Of a DNA stretch of 64,000 nt, positions 15,396 through 23,879 are shown one piece after another. The notes beneath the pieces were generated by a model. It worked only from the letters and a program-made list of their open reading frames with translations, had not been told where the DNA came from and searched no databases. Origin of the DNA: an uncultured Bacilli bacterium (GTDB lineage Bacteria > Bacillota_I > Bacilli_A > RF39 > UBA660); the NCBI GenBank assembly GCA_934141535.1, contig CAKPCH010000003.1:95868-159867 (forward strand). Direction: 5' to 3'. The translations under genes were made by a program, and so were the position numbers. Position 1 is the first letter of the stretch; each line of letters begins with the position of its first letter.

Positions 15396-15704
15396 ATGTC
15401 AAAAACAAAAATCAGAATCAAATTAAAAGCGTTTGAACATAAAAGTTTAGACAAAGCTTGCGCTAAAATCGTTGAAACAGTAAAAAGAAATGGTGGCGAA
15501 GTAGTTGGACCAGTTCCACTACCAACTGAAGTTGAAAAGATCACTATTTTAAGAGCTGTTCACAAATATAAAGATTCACGTGAGCAATTTGAAAGAAGAA
15601 CACACAAAAGACTTATAGATATCATTGATCCAGCAAAGGAGACTATTGAAGCATTAGCTCATTTAGATATCCCAAGCGGTGTAGATATCAAAATTATTAA
15701 ATAA
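15396..15704 (+). CDS. rpsJ: 30S ribosomal protein uS10
   Basis: A 102-residue protein: IRIKLKAFEHKSLDKACAKIVET, then GPVPLPTEVEKITILRAVHKYKDSREQFE and a C-terminal IDIIDPAKETIEALAHLDIPSGVDI, all diagnostic of S10 (NusE). It is part of the 30S head and of the NusB-NusE antitermination complex. First gene of the superoperon, with a GGGAGG site at 15382-15387. Confidence 0.98.
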   Translation: MSKTKIRIKLKAFEHKSLDKACAKIVETVKRNGGEVVGPVPLPTEVEKITILRAVHKYKDSREQFERRTHKRLIDIIDPAKETIEALAHLDIPSGVDIKIIK

Positions 15705-15721
15705 TAATAGGAGGAGAAAAT

Positions 15722-16474
15722 ATGAAAGGAATCTTAGGTCGTAAAATTGGAATGACTCAAGTATTTACTGAATCAGGTAAATTAATTCCTGTAACTGTTG
15801 TTGAAGTTGAAAAAAATGTGGTAACACAAATTAAAACAAAAGAAAATGACGGTTATGAGGCAGTTCAACTTGGTTTTGGTGAAAAAAGAGAAAAGTTAGC
15901 GACTAAAGCTGCTGCTGGACATACAGCAAAAGCAGAGACTACACCTAAGCGCTTCTTTAGAGAAATAAAAGGTGTAGATATCAATTCATATTCTCTTGGA
16001 CAGGAAATATCAGCTGATATATTCACACCAGGAGAAGTAGTTGATGTAACTGGAACTACTAAAGGTAAAGGGTTCCAAGGTGTCATTAAAAGACACGGAC
16101 AAAGTAGAGGCCCTATGGGACATGGCTCTCACTATCATAGAAGACCAGGTTCAATGGGAACAATGAGACCAATGCGTGTTTTCAAAGGTAAAAAACTTGC
16201 AGGACATATGGGAACACTTACAGTAACAATTCAAAATCTTGAAATCGTTGCTGTTGATGTTGAAAATAATGTAATATTAATAAGTGGTAATATACCAGGA
16301 CCTAAAAAAGGTTTAGTAATAATAAAAAGTGCTGTTAAAGCAAATGGAAAAGTAAATGATATGGAAAATTTAGTTTCATATGAAGTTGAAACTCCAGTTG
16401 TAGAAACAGTAGAAGAAACACCAGTGGTTGAAGAAGTAACTGAAGAAGTTGCTGCTACTAAGGAAGAAAATTAG
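15722..16474 (+). CDS. rplC: 50S ribosomal protein uL3 with an acidic C-terminal extension
   Basis: A 250-residue L3. The core (KGILGRKIGMTQVFTESGKL, GTTKGKGFQGVIKRHG, GSHYHRRPGSMGTMRPMRVFKGKKLAGHMG) is standard and ends near residue 205. About 40 further residues are rich in Glu, Val and Thr with a repeated ETPVVE element. L3 is usually about 210 residues, so this tail is extra and would lie on the solvent side of the 50S. AGGAGG precedes the ATG at 15722. Confidence 0.97.
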   Translation: MKGILGRKIGMTQVFTESGKLIPVTVVEVEKNVVTQIKTKENDGYEAVQLGFGEKREKLATKAAAGHTAKAETTPKRFFREIKGVDINSYSLGQEISADIFTPGEVVDVTGTTKGKGFQGVIKRHGQSRGPMGHGSHYHRRPGSMGTMRPMRVFKGKKLAGHMGTLTVTIQNLEIVAVDVENNVILISGNIPGPKKGLVIIKSAVKANGKVNDMENLVSYEVETPVVETVEETPVVEEVTEEVAATKEEN

Positions 16475-16488
16475 TAGGGAGGATACAT

Positions 16489-17112
16489 ATGACAAAAATA
16501 AATGTATTAAACACAAATGGTGAAAAAGTAAAAGATATTACATTAAACAAAGAAGTATTTGGAATAGTTCCAAATGATGCGGTTTTATACGATGCTATTA
16601 AATTAGCACAAAACAATGCTCGTCAAGGAACAAGAGGAGTTAAAGGACGTTCTGAAGTTTCTGGTGGAGGAAGAAAACCATGGAGACAAAAAGGAACAGG
16701 ACGTGCTCGTCAAGGTTCAACAAGAGCACCACATTGGTATCATGGTGCATGGGCATTCGGTAAACAAGATAGAAATTACGAAGTAAAACAAAACAGAAAA
16801 GAAAGAGCATTAGCACTTAAATCTGCTTTAGCTTACAAAGTAATTAATAAAGAATTAGTAGTAGTTGATTCAATGAGTTTAGAATCAAGTAAAACTAAAG
16901 ATATGAAAGCACTTTTAGCTAATTTCAAAATTAAAAGAAATGTACTTGTAATTGTTTCAGAATTAAGTGAAAACTTAATTTTAGCTACACGTAATTTAAA
17001 AAATGTTTTATTACTTGAAGTAAGTGAAATAAATGTACTTGATATAGTTTCTGCTAATTTAGTAATAGCTGAAGAAGATGCTATCAAGAAAATAGAGGAG
17101 GCTTTGAAATAA
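16489..17112 (+). CDS. rplD: 50S ribosomal protein uL4
   Basis: A 207-residue L4. The exit-tunnel loop is recognisable as ARQGTRGVKGRSEVSGGGRK followed by PWRQKGTGRARQGS; the C-terminal globular part carries NLKNVLLLEVSEINVLDI. Mutations in this loop give macrolide resistance in other bacteria; nothing unusual is seen here. ATG 16489 follows GGGAGG. The stop overlaps the start of rplW by one base. Confidence 0.98.
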   Translation: MTKINVLNTNGEKVKDITLNKEVFGIVPNDAVLYDAIKLAQNNARQGTRGVKGRSEVSGGGRKPWRQKGTGRARQGSTRAPHWYHGAWAFGKQDRNYEVKQNRKERALALKSALAYKVINKELVVVDSMSLESSKTKDMKALLANFKIKRNVLVIVSELSENLILATRNLKNVLLLEVSEINVLDIVSANLVIAEEDAIKKIEEALK

Positions 17113-17393
17113 TGAATAATTATAGAGATATAATAAAAGCTCCAATTGTTACAGAAAAAAGTGCAACTTTAAGTCAAAATGGACGCGTTTATACATTTAG
17201 CGTAGATCCAAAAGCAAATAAAACTCAAATTAAACAAGCAATTGAAAAAATATTTGACGTTAAAGTTGAAAGCGTAAATACTATAAACGTTAAACCAAGA
17301 ACTAAAAGAGTTGGACGTTATAGTGGATTAACTAATAGAAAGAAAAAAGCTATAGTTACATTAAAAGAAGGAAGTTCAATAGAACTTAACTAA
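17112..17393 (+). CDS. rplW: 50S ribosomal protein uL23
   Basis: A 93-residue L23: RDIIKAPIVTEKSATLSQ, FSVDPKANKTQIKQAIEKIF and VKPRTKRVGRYSGL. L23 lines the tunnel exit and docks the signal recognition particle and trigger factor. Coupled to rplD by a one-base stop/start overlap, with GAGGAGG inside the end of rplD. Confidence 0.98.
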   Translation: MNNYRDIIKAPIVTEKSATLSQNGRVYTFSVDPKANKTQIKQAIEKIFDVKVESVNTINVKPRTKRVGRYSGLTNRKKKAIVTLKEGSSIELN

Positions 17394-17410
17394 TCTAAGG
17401 GAGGATACAT

Positions 17411-18241
17411 ATGGCAATCAAAAGTTATAAATCAACAACTAATGGTAGACGTGGTATGACTACTTTAGATAATAGTGAATTAACTAAAGTAGCACCTGAG
17501 AAGTCTTTATTAGTTACATTAAAGAAAAACGGTGGACGTAATAATCAAGGTAAAATAACTGTTCGTCATCAAGGCGGAGGAGCTAAAAGAAAATACCGTG
17601 TAATTGATTTCAAAAGAGATAAAGATGGTGTAATCGGTACTGTTGCTAGTATTGAATACGATCCAAATAGAACATCTAACATAGCATTAATAAAATATGC
17701 TGATGGAGAAAAAAGATATATAATTGCTCCAAAAGGTTTAAAAGTTGGAGACAAAGTAGAAAGTGGAGAAAATGCTGATATTAAAATTGGTAACAGCTTA
17801 CCACTATCAAACATTCCAGAAGGTACATTAGTTCATTGTGTTGAATTAAAAGCTGGAAAAGGAGCTCAAATGGCTCGTTCTGCAGGTTCAAGTGTTCAAA
17901 TACTTGGAGCTGAAGGAAAATATGTATTACTTCGTTTAACTAGTGGAGAAGTTCGTAAAGTATTAGGAACTTGTCGTGCTACAGTTGGTGAAGTAGGAAA
18001 TGAAGATCACGAATTAGTTAATTTAGGTAAAGCTGGTCGTAAAATTCATATGGGTATACGTCCAACAGTTCGTGGATCAGTTATGAACCCTAATGACCAT
18101 CCACATGGTGGTGGTGAAGGTAGAGCTCCAATAGGACATAAAGGACCTCTTACACCTTGGGGTAAACCTGCACTTGGTTATAAAACTCGTAAAGGTAAAA
18201 AACATTCAGATGACTTAATAGTACATCGCCGTAATAAATAG
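17411..18241 (+). CDS. rplB: 50S ribosomal protein uL2
   Basis: A 276-residue L2. The basic N-domain (GRNNQGKITVRHQGGGAKRKYR) and the C-terminal GIRPTVRGSVMNPNDHPHGGGEGRAPIGH, including the conserved histidine close to the peptidyl transferase centre, are intact. GGGAGG lies eight bases before the ATG. Confidence 0.98.
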   Translation: MAIKSYKSTTNGRRGMTTLDNSELTKVAPEKSLLVTLKKNGGRNNQGKITVRHQGGGAKRKYRVIDFKRDKDGVIGTVASIEYDPNRTSNIALIKYADGEKRYIIAPKGLKVGDKVESGENADIKIGNSLPLSNIPEGTLVHCVELKAGKGAQMARSAGSSVQILGAEGKYVLLRLTSGEVRKVLGTCRATVGEVGNEDHELVNLGKAGRKIHMGIRPTVRGSVMNPNDHPHGGGEGRAPIGHKGPLTPWGKPALGYKTRKGKKHSDDLIVHRRNK

Positions 18242-18257
18242 GAAAGGATGGTAAACA

Positions 18258-18530
18258 ATGGCTAGAAGTTTAAAAAAAGGACCTTTTGCTGATGAATCAT
18301 TAATGAAGAAAGTAGCAAAAGTAAATGAATCTGAAAAAAAAGAAGTTATTAAAACTTGGTCACGCCGTTCAACAATATTTCCTGAATTTATAGGTAACAC
18401 ATTTGCCGTTCATAACGGTAAAGAATTTGTTCCAGTTTATGTTACTGAAGATATGGTAGGACATAAATTAGGAGAATTCGTTGCTACTCGTAAATTTGGT
18501 GGTCACGGTGATGAAAAAGGTAAAAAATAA
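18258..18530 (+). CDS. rpsS: 30S ribosomal protein uS19
   Basis: A 90-residue S19: MARSLKKGPFADESLMKKV, TWSRRSTIFPEFIGNTFAVHNGKEFVPVYVTEDMVGHKLGEF. It binds the 30S head with S13. Spacing of 16 bases to rplB and GGAAAGGATGG before the start. Confidence 0.98.
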   Translation: MARSLKKGPFADESLMKKVAKVNESEKKEVIKTWSRRSTIFPEFIGNTFAVHNGKEFVPVYVTEDMVGHKLGEFVATRKFGGHGDEKGKK

Positions 18531-18553
18531 AAACCTAGGAAGGAATGAAAATA

Positions 18554-18889
18554 ATGGAAGCAAGAGCAATCGCTAAGGGACTTAGAATCCCACCACGCAA
18601 AGCTCGTCTAGTAATCGATCTAGTTCGTGGTAAAGACGTAGCTGAAGCAGCAAGAATTTGTGAAAATTACAATAGTGAAGCTGCTAGATTAACTTTAAAA
18701 GTTTTAACTTCAGCTGTAGCAAATGCAGAAAACAACTTAGGTTTAGATAAAACTAAATTATATGTTAAAGAAGCATATGTTAATGAAGGACAAACATTAA
18801 AAAGAATGAATTTTGGTTCTCGTGGACATGTAGATCCAATTAAAAAGAGAACAAGTCATATTACAATTGTTGTAAGTGAAAGAAACTAA
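18554..18889 (+). CDS. rplV: 50S ribosomal protein uL22
   Basis: A 111-residue L22: ARAIAKGLRIPPRKARLVIDLVRGK, and the tunnel hairpin region NEGQTLKRMNFGSRGHVDPIKKRTSHI. Two in-frame ATGs exist; the one at 18545 is a single base from AGGAAGG, so ATG 18554 is chosen. Confidence 0.97.
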   Translation: MEARAIAKGLRIPPRKARLVIDLVRGKDVAEAARICENYNSEAARLTLKVLTSAVANAENNLGLDKTKLYVKEAYVNEGQTLKRMNFGSRGHVDPIKKRTSHITIVVSERN

Positions 18890-18907
18890 GGTAAAGGAGG
18901 AAAACTT

Positions 18908-19585
18908 GTGGGTCAAAAAGTTAGTCCAATAGGACTTAGAATAGGCGTTAACAAATCTTGGCAATCATCTTGGTATGCAGAAGGTAAAGAAAATGCTAAA
19001 TACCTAAAAAATGATGATAAGATTCGTAAGATGTTAGAGAAAAAACTAAAAGACGCATCAGTTTCAAGTATTCTTATTGAAAGAGACACTAAGAAGACTA
19101 ATGTTGTTATAAATACAGCTAAACCTGGAGTAGTTATTGGACATGGTGGAGATGAAATTGAAAAATTAAAAAATGAATTAACTAAATTAGTTGATGAAAA
19201 TATTCAAATCTCTATTAAAGAAGTAAAAAATCCAGATTTAGATGCTGCACTAGTTGCAGAAAGTATTGCACGTCAAATAGAAGGTCGTGTATCATTTAGA
19301 ATAGCTCAAAAAAGAGCAATTAGAAATACTATGAAAGCAGGAGCAAAAGGAATTACTACTTCTGTATCAGGACGTTTAGGAGGAGCAGATATGGCTCGTA
19401 CTGAAGGTTATACAGAAGGAAGCGTTCCTCGTCACACATTAAGATCAGATATAGATTATGCTTGGAAAGAAGCTAATACTACATATGGTAAAATTGGTGT
19501 AAAAGTATGGATTTGTAAAGGAGAAATACTTCCTGCTAAAAATAAGGGAGGTAATATAGATGGCAGTAATTCCAAAAAGAACTAA
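18908..19585 (+). CDS. rpsC: 30S ribosomal protein uS3
   Basis: A 225-residue S3: MGQKVSPIGLRIGVNKSW, the KH domain with VVIGHGGDEIEKLKNEL and the C-terminal domain with GITTSVSGRLGGADMARTE. It begins with GTG at 18908 after AAAGGAGG. Its last 26 bases overlap the start of rplP, including the rplP ribosome binding site AGGGAGG. Confidence 0.98.
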   Translation: MGQKVSPIGLRIGVNKSWQSSWYAEGKENAKYLKNDDKIRKMLEKKLKDASVSSILIERDTKKTNVVINTAKPGVVIGHGGDEIEKLKNELTKLVDENIQISIKEVKNPDLDAALVAESIARQIEGRVSFRIAQKRAIRNTMKAGAKGITTSVSGRLGGADMARTEGYTEGSVPRHTLRSDIDYAWKEANTTYGKIGVKVWICKGEILPAKNKGGNIDGSNSKKN

Positions 19586-19988
19586 ACATCGTTGTGTACA
19601 TAGACTTCCTTATGAAGGAAAAGCAAAAGGAAATACTAAAGTTAGCTTTGGTGAATATGGTTTAATGGCTATGGAAGGAGCTTGGATTACGGATAGACAA
19701 ATCGAAGCTGCCAGAGTTGCTATGACTCGTTATATGAAACGTGGAGGTAAAGTATGGATAAACATATTCCCACACCTTTCATTAACTAAAAAACCACTAG
19801 AAACTCGTCAAGGTAAAGGTAAAGGTTCTCATGATGCATGGGTTGCAGTAGTTAAAGAAGGAAAAATTATGTTTGAAATTGGTGGAGTAGATGAAGCAAC
19901 AGCTCGTGAAGCATTAAGACTTGCTATGCATAAATTACCAATTAAATGTAAATTTGTAAAAAAAGAAAGTGGTGAAAGTAATGACTAA
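19560..19988 (+). CDS. rplP: 50S ribosomal protein uL16
   Basis: A 142-residue L16: PKRTKHRCVHRLPYEGKAKG, ITDRQIEAARVAMTRYMKRGGKVWI and GKGKGSHDAWVAVVKEGK. The opening MAVIPKRTKHR differs from the more common MLMPKRVKYR. It lies near the A-site and L27. The start is inside the end of rpsC and the stop inside the start of rpmC. Confidence 0.98.
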   Translation: MAVIPKRTKHRCVHRLPYEGKAKGNTKVSFGEYGLMAMEGAWITDRQIEAARVAMTRYMKRGGKVWINIFPHLSLTKKPLETRQGKGKGSHDAWVAVVKEGKIMFEIGGVDEATAREALRLAMHKLPIKCKFVKKESGESND

Positions 19989-20175
19989 TAAAGAAATAAG
20001 AGAATTATCTAATGAGGAAATACTTTCAAAAATAGAAGAATCAAAAGAAGAATTATTTAACTTACGTTTTCAACAAGCAACAGGATCTTTGGAAAAACCT
20101 TCAAGAATAAATGAATTAAGAAAATTAGTAGCACGTATGAAAACTATTCTACGTGAAAGAGAACTAACTAAATAA
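19981..20175 (+). CDS. rpmC: 50S ribosomal protein uL29
   Basis: A 64-residue two-helix protein: NKEIRELSNEEILSKIEESK, LFNLRFQQATGSLEKPSRI and RKLVARMKTILRERE. L29 sits beside L23 at the tunnel exit. ATG 19981 after GGTGAAAGTA; a GTG at 19969 in frame is upstream of that site. Overlaps rplP by eight bases. Confidence 0.97.
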   Translation: MTNKEIRELSNEEILSKIEESKEELFNLRFQQATGSLEKPSRINELRKLVARMKTILRERELTK

Positions 20176-20186
20176 TAGGAGGAAAC

Positions 20187-20447
20187 ATGGAAGAGAAGAG
20201 AAATCGTGAATTAGTTGGAACTGTTGTAAGTGATGTTAATGACAAAACAATAACAGTTTTAGTTGAAACTTATAAAAATGATAGATTATATAAGAAACGT
20301 GTTAAATATTCTAAAAAATATACTGCACATGATGAGAAAAATGAAGCCAAAAAAGGAGATAAAGTTCTTATAGTTGAAACAAGACCTTTATCTAAAACTA
20401 AACATTTCCGTTTAGTACGTATAATTGAAAAAGCAATTATATTATAA
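20187..20447 (+). CDS. rpsQ: 30S ribosomal protein uS17
   Basis: An 86-residue OB-fold protein: NRELVGTVVSDVNDKTITVLVET and DEKNEAKKGDKVLIVETRPLSKTKHFRLV. Early 30S assembly protein. AGGAGG lies five bases before the ATG. Confidence 0.97.
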   Translation: MEEKRNRELVGTVVSDVNDKTITVLVETYKNDRLYKKRVKYSKKYTAHDEKNEAKKGDKVLIVETRPLSKTKHFRLVRIIEKAIIL

Positions 20448-20470
20448 AAAACGAGTGAAGGAGGATAAAT

Positions 20471-20839
20471 ATGATTCAACAAGAAAGCCGTTTAAAAGTA
20501 GCTGATAACTCAGGAGCAAAAGAATTATCTGTAATTCGTGTTCTTGGAGGATCAAAAGTAAAAACTGGTAATATTGGAGATATAGTAGTTGCTACAGTAA
20601 AAAAAGCAACACCTAACGGAACAGTTGCTAAAAGCAAAGTAGTAAAAGCTGTTGTTGTTAGAAGTAAATTTGGTCTAAGAAGAGAAGATGGATCATACAT
20701 CAAATTTGATGATAACGCAGCCGTTATAATTAAAGATGATAAGAGTCCAGTTGGAACTCGTGTATTTGGACCAGTAGCACGTGAATTACGTGACTTAGGA
20801 TTTAGTAAGATTATATCACTTGCTAAAGAAGTATTATAG
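20471..20839 (+). CDS. rplN: 50S ribosomal protein uL14
   Basis: A 122-residue L14: MIQQESRLKVADNSGAKEL, GDIVVATVKKATPNG, RREDGSYIKFDDNAAVII and GTRVFGPVARELRD. It forms bridge B8 and is the docking site of the silencing factor RsfS. GGAGGATAAAT precedes the ATG. Confidence 0.98.
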   Translation: MIQQESRLKVADNSGAKELSVIRVLGGSKVKTGNIGDIVVATVKKATPNGTVAKSKVVKAVVVRSKFGLRREDGSYIKFDDNAAVIIKDDKSPVGTRVFGPVARELRDLGFSKIISLAKEVL

Positions 20840-20856
20840 AGTTTGGAGGCAGAAAT

Positions 20857-21165
20857 ATGAACTTTAAAACTAATGATAAAGTAGTTGTCATTTCTGGTAA
20901 AGACAAAGGTAAAGAAGGAAAAATAACTCACGTACTACGTAATGAAAATAGAGTAGTTGTTGAAGGCGTTAATATAGTAAAAAAACATATTAAAGGTAAC
21001 GGACAACAAGCTGGAAGCATTACAGAAGTAGAAGCACCTATTCATGCTTCAAACGTAATGATTATTGATCCAAAAACTAAAAAACCTACTAGAATAGGAC
21101 ACAGTGTAAATAAAGACGGTAAAAAAATTAGAGTAACTAAAAAATCTAATTCAAGTCTTGATTAA
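20857..21165 (+). CDS. rplX: 50S ribosomal protein uL24
   Basis: A 102-residue KOW-domain protein: DKVVVISGKDKGKEGKITHVL, VEGVNIVKKHIKGN and a C-terminal GKKIRVTKKSN. One of the two assembly-initiating 50S proteins. TTGGAGG is the binding site. Confidence 0.97.
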   Translation: MNFKTNDKVVVISGKDKGKEGKITHVLRNENRVVVEGVNIVKKHIKGNGQQAGSITEVEAPIHASNVMIIDPKTKKPTRIGHSVNKDGKKIRVTKKSNSSLD

Positions 21166-21182
21166 TTGGAAGGAGGGTATAT

Positions 21183-21722
21183 ATGAACCGCCTAAAAGAA
21201 ATGTATGATAAAAAAATCGTATCCGATTTAACAAGTAAACATAATTATAAAAATATTATGGAAGTGCCAAAGTTAGAGAAAATAGTAGTTAATATTGGTT
21301 GTGGTGATGCTACATCTAATTCAAAAATGTTAGAAGCAGCTATGAAAGACCTAGAAATTATTACAGGTCAAAAACCAGTAGCTACAAAAGCAAAAAAATC
21401 AATAGCTGGATTTAAGTTAAGAGCTGGTCAAGCAATTGGTTGTAAGGTAACTTTACGTGGGGAGAATATGTATAACTTCTTAGACAAATTAATTAGTATA
21501 ACATTACCTCGTGTAAGAGACTTTAGAGGTATATCTAATAAAGCATTTGATGGTAGAGGAAACTATACTTTGGGATTAACTGAACAATTAATATTCCCAG
21601 AAATCGAATATGATGATGTAGTTAAAGTACGCGGTATGGACATAGTTTTTGTAACAAGTGCAAAAACAAATGAAGAAGCGTTAGATCTTTTAAAAGGTTT
21701 CGGAATGCCATTTAAAAAATAA
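21183..21722 (+). CDS. rplE: 50S ribosomal protein uL5
   Basis: A 179-residue L5: RLKEMYDKKIVSDLTSKHNY, NPVATKAKKSIAGFKLRAG (as KPVATKAKKSI), and the 5S rRNA-contact region GRGNYTLGLTEQLIFPEIEYD. Also contacts the P-site tRNA. GGAGGGTATAT precedes the ATG. Confidence 0.98.
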   Translation: MNRLKEMYDKKIVSDLTSKHNYKNIMEVPKLEKIVVNIGCGDATSNSKMLEAAMKDLEIITGQKPVATKAKKSIAGFKLRAGQAIGCKVTLRGENMYNFLDKLISITLPRVRDFRGISNKAFDGRGNYTLGLTEQLIFPEIEYDDVVKVRGMDIVFVTSAKTNEEALDLLKGFGMPFKK

Positions 21723-21738
21723 ACTATAGGAGGCAAAT

Positions 21739-21924
21739 ATGGCTAAAAAAAGTATGAAAATTAAAGCTAGTCGCGAACCTAAATTTGAAGTACGTAGATA
21801 TACTCGTTGCAGTCGTTGTGGACGTCCACATGCTGTACTTAAAAAATACGGAATTTGTAGAATTTGTTTCCGTGAATTAGCTTATAAGGGACAAATACCA
21901 GGAATGAAAAAATCAAGCTGGTAG
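21739..21924 (+). CDS. rpsN: 30S ribosomal protein uS14, zinc-binding type Z
   Basis: A 61-residue S14 of the short C+ type, with CSRCGRPH and CRICFREL supplying four zinc cysteines. Bacillota often carry a second, zinc-free S14 used under zinc limitation; none is seen here. AGGAGG lies seven bases upstream. Confidence 0.97.
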   Translation: MAKKSMKIKASREPKFEVRRYTRCSRCGRPHAVLKKYGICRICFRELAYKGQIPGMKKSSW

Positions 21925-21943
21925 AATAAAGAAGGAGGATATT

Positions 21944-22336
21944 ATGGTAACAGATCCAATAGCAGATATGCTTACGAGAATTCGTAATGCAAATCAAATG
22001 CGTTATAAAGAAGTTGAAGTTCCCGCTTCAAAAATGAAAAATGAAATAGCAAGAATATTAAAATCTGAAGGATTTATAGTAGACTATAAAGTAAAGAAAA
22101 ATAATATTCAAGATATCCTTGTTCTATCTTTAAAATATGTAGACAAGGAACGTGTAATCACTGGACTTAAAAGAATATCTAAACCAGGATTACGTGTATA
22201 TGTAAAAGCTGAAGAAGTTCCTACTGTTTTAAATGGATTAGGTATAGCTATTATCTCAACATCTAAAGGTGTTATGACTGATAAAGAAGCTAGAGCTAAT
22301 TCATTAGGTGGAGAAGTATTAGCTTACATTTGGTAG
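21944..22336 (+). CDS. rpsH: 30S ribosomal protein uS8
   Basis: A 130-residue S8: DPIADMLTRIRNANQ, EVPASKMKNEIARILKSEGF and the C-terminal ISTSKGVMTDKEARANSLGGEVLAYIW. In E. coli S8 represses the spc operon through the rplE mRNA; no such site was evident here. AGGAGG upstream. Confidence 0.98.
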   Translation: MVTDPIADMLTRIRNANQMRYKEVEVPASKMKNEIARILKSEGFIVDYKVKKNNIQDILVLSLKYVDKERVITGLKRISKPGLRVYVKAEEVPTVLNGLGIAIISTSKGVMTDKEARANSLGGEVLAYIW

Positions 22337-22352
22337 AAAGGAAGAATCTAAA

Positions 22353-22886
22353 ATGAGTCGTGTTGGAAATAGAAAAATTGAAATACCAACTGATGTAACT
22401 GTAACTGTTGATGGTAACGTTGTTACTGTAAAAGGCCCAAAAGGAGAACTTTCTACTGTAATCAATGAAAACATTACTGTTAACATTAATGAAAATGAAC
22501 TTGTTTTAACAAGAAAAAATGATAATTATAAAAATTATCATGGAACAGCAAATGCTAACATCAATAATATGATAATTGGTGTTACTAAAGGATTCGAGAA
22601 AAAACTAGAATCTGTAGGTGTTGGTTATCGTTTTCAATTAAAAGGTGCAGAATTAGTTGTAACTGCTGGATATTCACATCCTGTTGTAGTAGCTATTCCT
22701 GAAGGAATTAAATTAGAAGTTCCAAGTAATACAGAATTATTTGTAAGAGGAATAGATAAACAATTAGTAGGAGAATTTGCAGCAGATGTAAGAAAAATAA
22801 GAAAACCTGAACCATATAAAGGAAAAGGTATTCGTTATGCTGACGAACATATTCGTCGTAAAGAAGGAAAGAAAGCTTCTAAATAA
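22353..22886 (+). CDS. rplF: 50S ribosomal protein uL6
   Basis: A 177-residue L6 with two related alpha/beta domains: SRVGNRKIEIP, KGPKGELS, GVGYRFQLKGAEL and the C-terminal KIRKPEPYKGKGIRYADE. Located by the L7/L12 stalk base and sarcin-ricin loop. GGAAGAATCTAAA is a weaker binding site than those of its neighbours. Confidence 0.98.
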   Translation: MSRVGNRKIEIPTDVTVTVDGNVVTVKGPKGELSTVINENITVNINENELVLTRKNDNYKNYHGTANANINNMIIGVTKGFEKKLESVGVGYRFQLKGAELVVTAGYSHPVVVAIPEGIKLEVPSNTELFVRGIDKQLVGEFAADVRKIRKPEPYKGKGIRYADEHIRRKEGKKASK

Positions 22887-22908
22887 TTAAGAGTAAAGGA
22901 GAAAAGTT

Positions 22909-23271
22909 ATGATCAAAAAAGTAGATCGCAATGGTGCACGTCAAGCTAGACATGTACGTGTAAGAAATAAAGTAACAGGTTCATCAAACGTTCCTAGATT
23001 AAATGTATTTAGATCAAACAGTAATATTTTTGCTCAAATCATTGATGATGAAGCTTCTAAAACATTAGTAAGTGCATCTTCTATAGATAAAGAATTAAAA
23101 CTTGAAAACGGTGGTAACGTTGAAGCTGCTGTTAAAGTAGGAGAATTACTTGCTAAAAGAGCTAAAAAAGCAAAAATATCTAAAGTAGTTTTTGATAGAG
23201 GTGGATATCTTTATCATGGACGTGTAAAAGCATTAGCAGATGCTGCCCGTGAAAACGGATTAGAATTCTAA
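22909..23271 (+). CDS. rplR: 50S ribosomal protein uL18
   Basis: A 120-residue 5S-rRNA-binding protein: RNGARQARHVRVRNKVTG, PRLNVFRSNSNIFAQIIDDE and VVFDRGGYLYHGRVKALADAAR. AAAGGAG before the ATG. Confidence 0.97.
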   Translation: MIKKVDRNGARQARHVRVRNKVTGSSNVPRLNVFRSNSNIFAQIIDDEASKTLVSASSIDKELKLENGGNVEAAVKVGELLAKRAKKAKISKVVFDRGGYLYHGRVKALADAARENGLEF

Positions 23272-23284
23272 TAGGAGGTTAATG

Positions 23285-23878
23285 ATGGAAAAAGAAAATG
23301 AAAAGGCTCTAGAAGTTTCAACACTTGAAAAAGTGGAAAAAACTGAAAGAAAACCTCGCAAAAATAATGAAAAACGTCAACCACGTCAAAATAGACAACC
23401 TAAACTTTATGATGAAGAGGTTATCTCAATTGGACGTGTTACTAAAGTAACTAAAGGTGGACGTCATTTCCGTTTCTCTGCAGTTGTTGTTGTAGGAGAC
23501 AGAAAAGGAAAAGTTGGACTTGGAACAGGAAAATCAAATGAAGTTCCAGATGCAATTAAAAAAGCTAGTCAAGCAGCTCAAAAAAACATTGTTAAAGTTT
23601 CTATAGTAGAAGACCGTACAATACCACATGAAGCAACTGGTGTATGTGGTGCGAGTCGAGTAATGTTAAAACCTGCTAATAAAGGTACTGGAGTTAAAGC
23701 TGGAGGACCAGTAAGATCAGTATTAGAAATGGCTGGTGTTAAAGACATTTTATCTAAATCACTTGGATCAAGTACAAAAGTAAATATGGCATATGCTACA
23801 CTTGAAGCATTAAAATCACAAAGAACTATTGAAGAAGTAGCTCGCCTACGTGGTAAAAAAGTAGAGGAGATAAGATAG
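23285..23878 (+). CDS. rpsE: 30S ribosomal protein uS5 with charged N-terminal extension
   Basis: A 197-residue S5. The conserved core starts near residue 43 (EEVISIGRVTKVTKGGRHFRF) and contains KVGLGTGKSNEVPDAIKKAS and GTGVKAGGPVRSVLEMAG. S5 is usually about 165 residues; the extra N-terminal part is Lys/Glu/Arg-rich and low in complexity. Two ATGs are possible; 23285 has the better distance to AGGAGG (23273-23278) than 23282. The next gene is rplO, with no rpmD between. Confidence 0.97.
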   Translation: MEKENEKALEVSTLEKVEKTERKPRKNNEKRQPRQNRQPKLYDEEVISIGRVTKVTKGGRHFRFSAVVVVGDRKGKVGLGTGKSNEVPDAIKKASQAAQKNIVKVSIVEDRTIPHEATGVCGASRVMLKPANKGTGVKAGGPVRSVLEMAGVKDILSKSLGSSTKVNMAYATLEALKSQRTIEEVARLRGKKVEEIR

Positions 23879-23879
23879 T

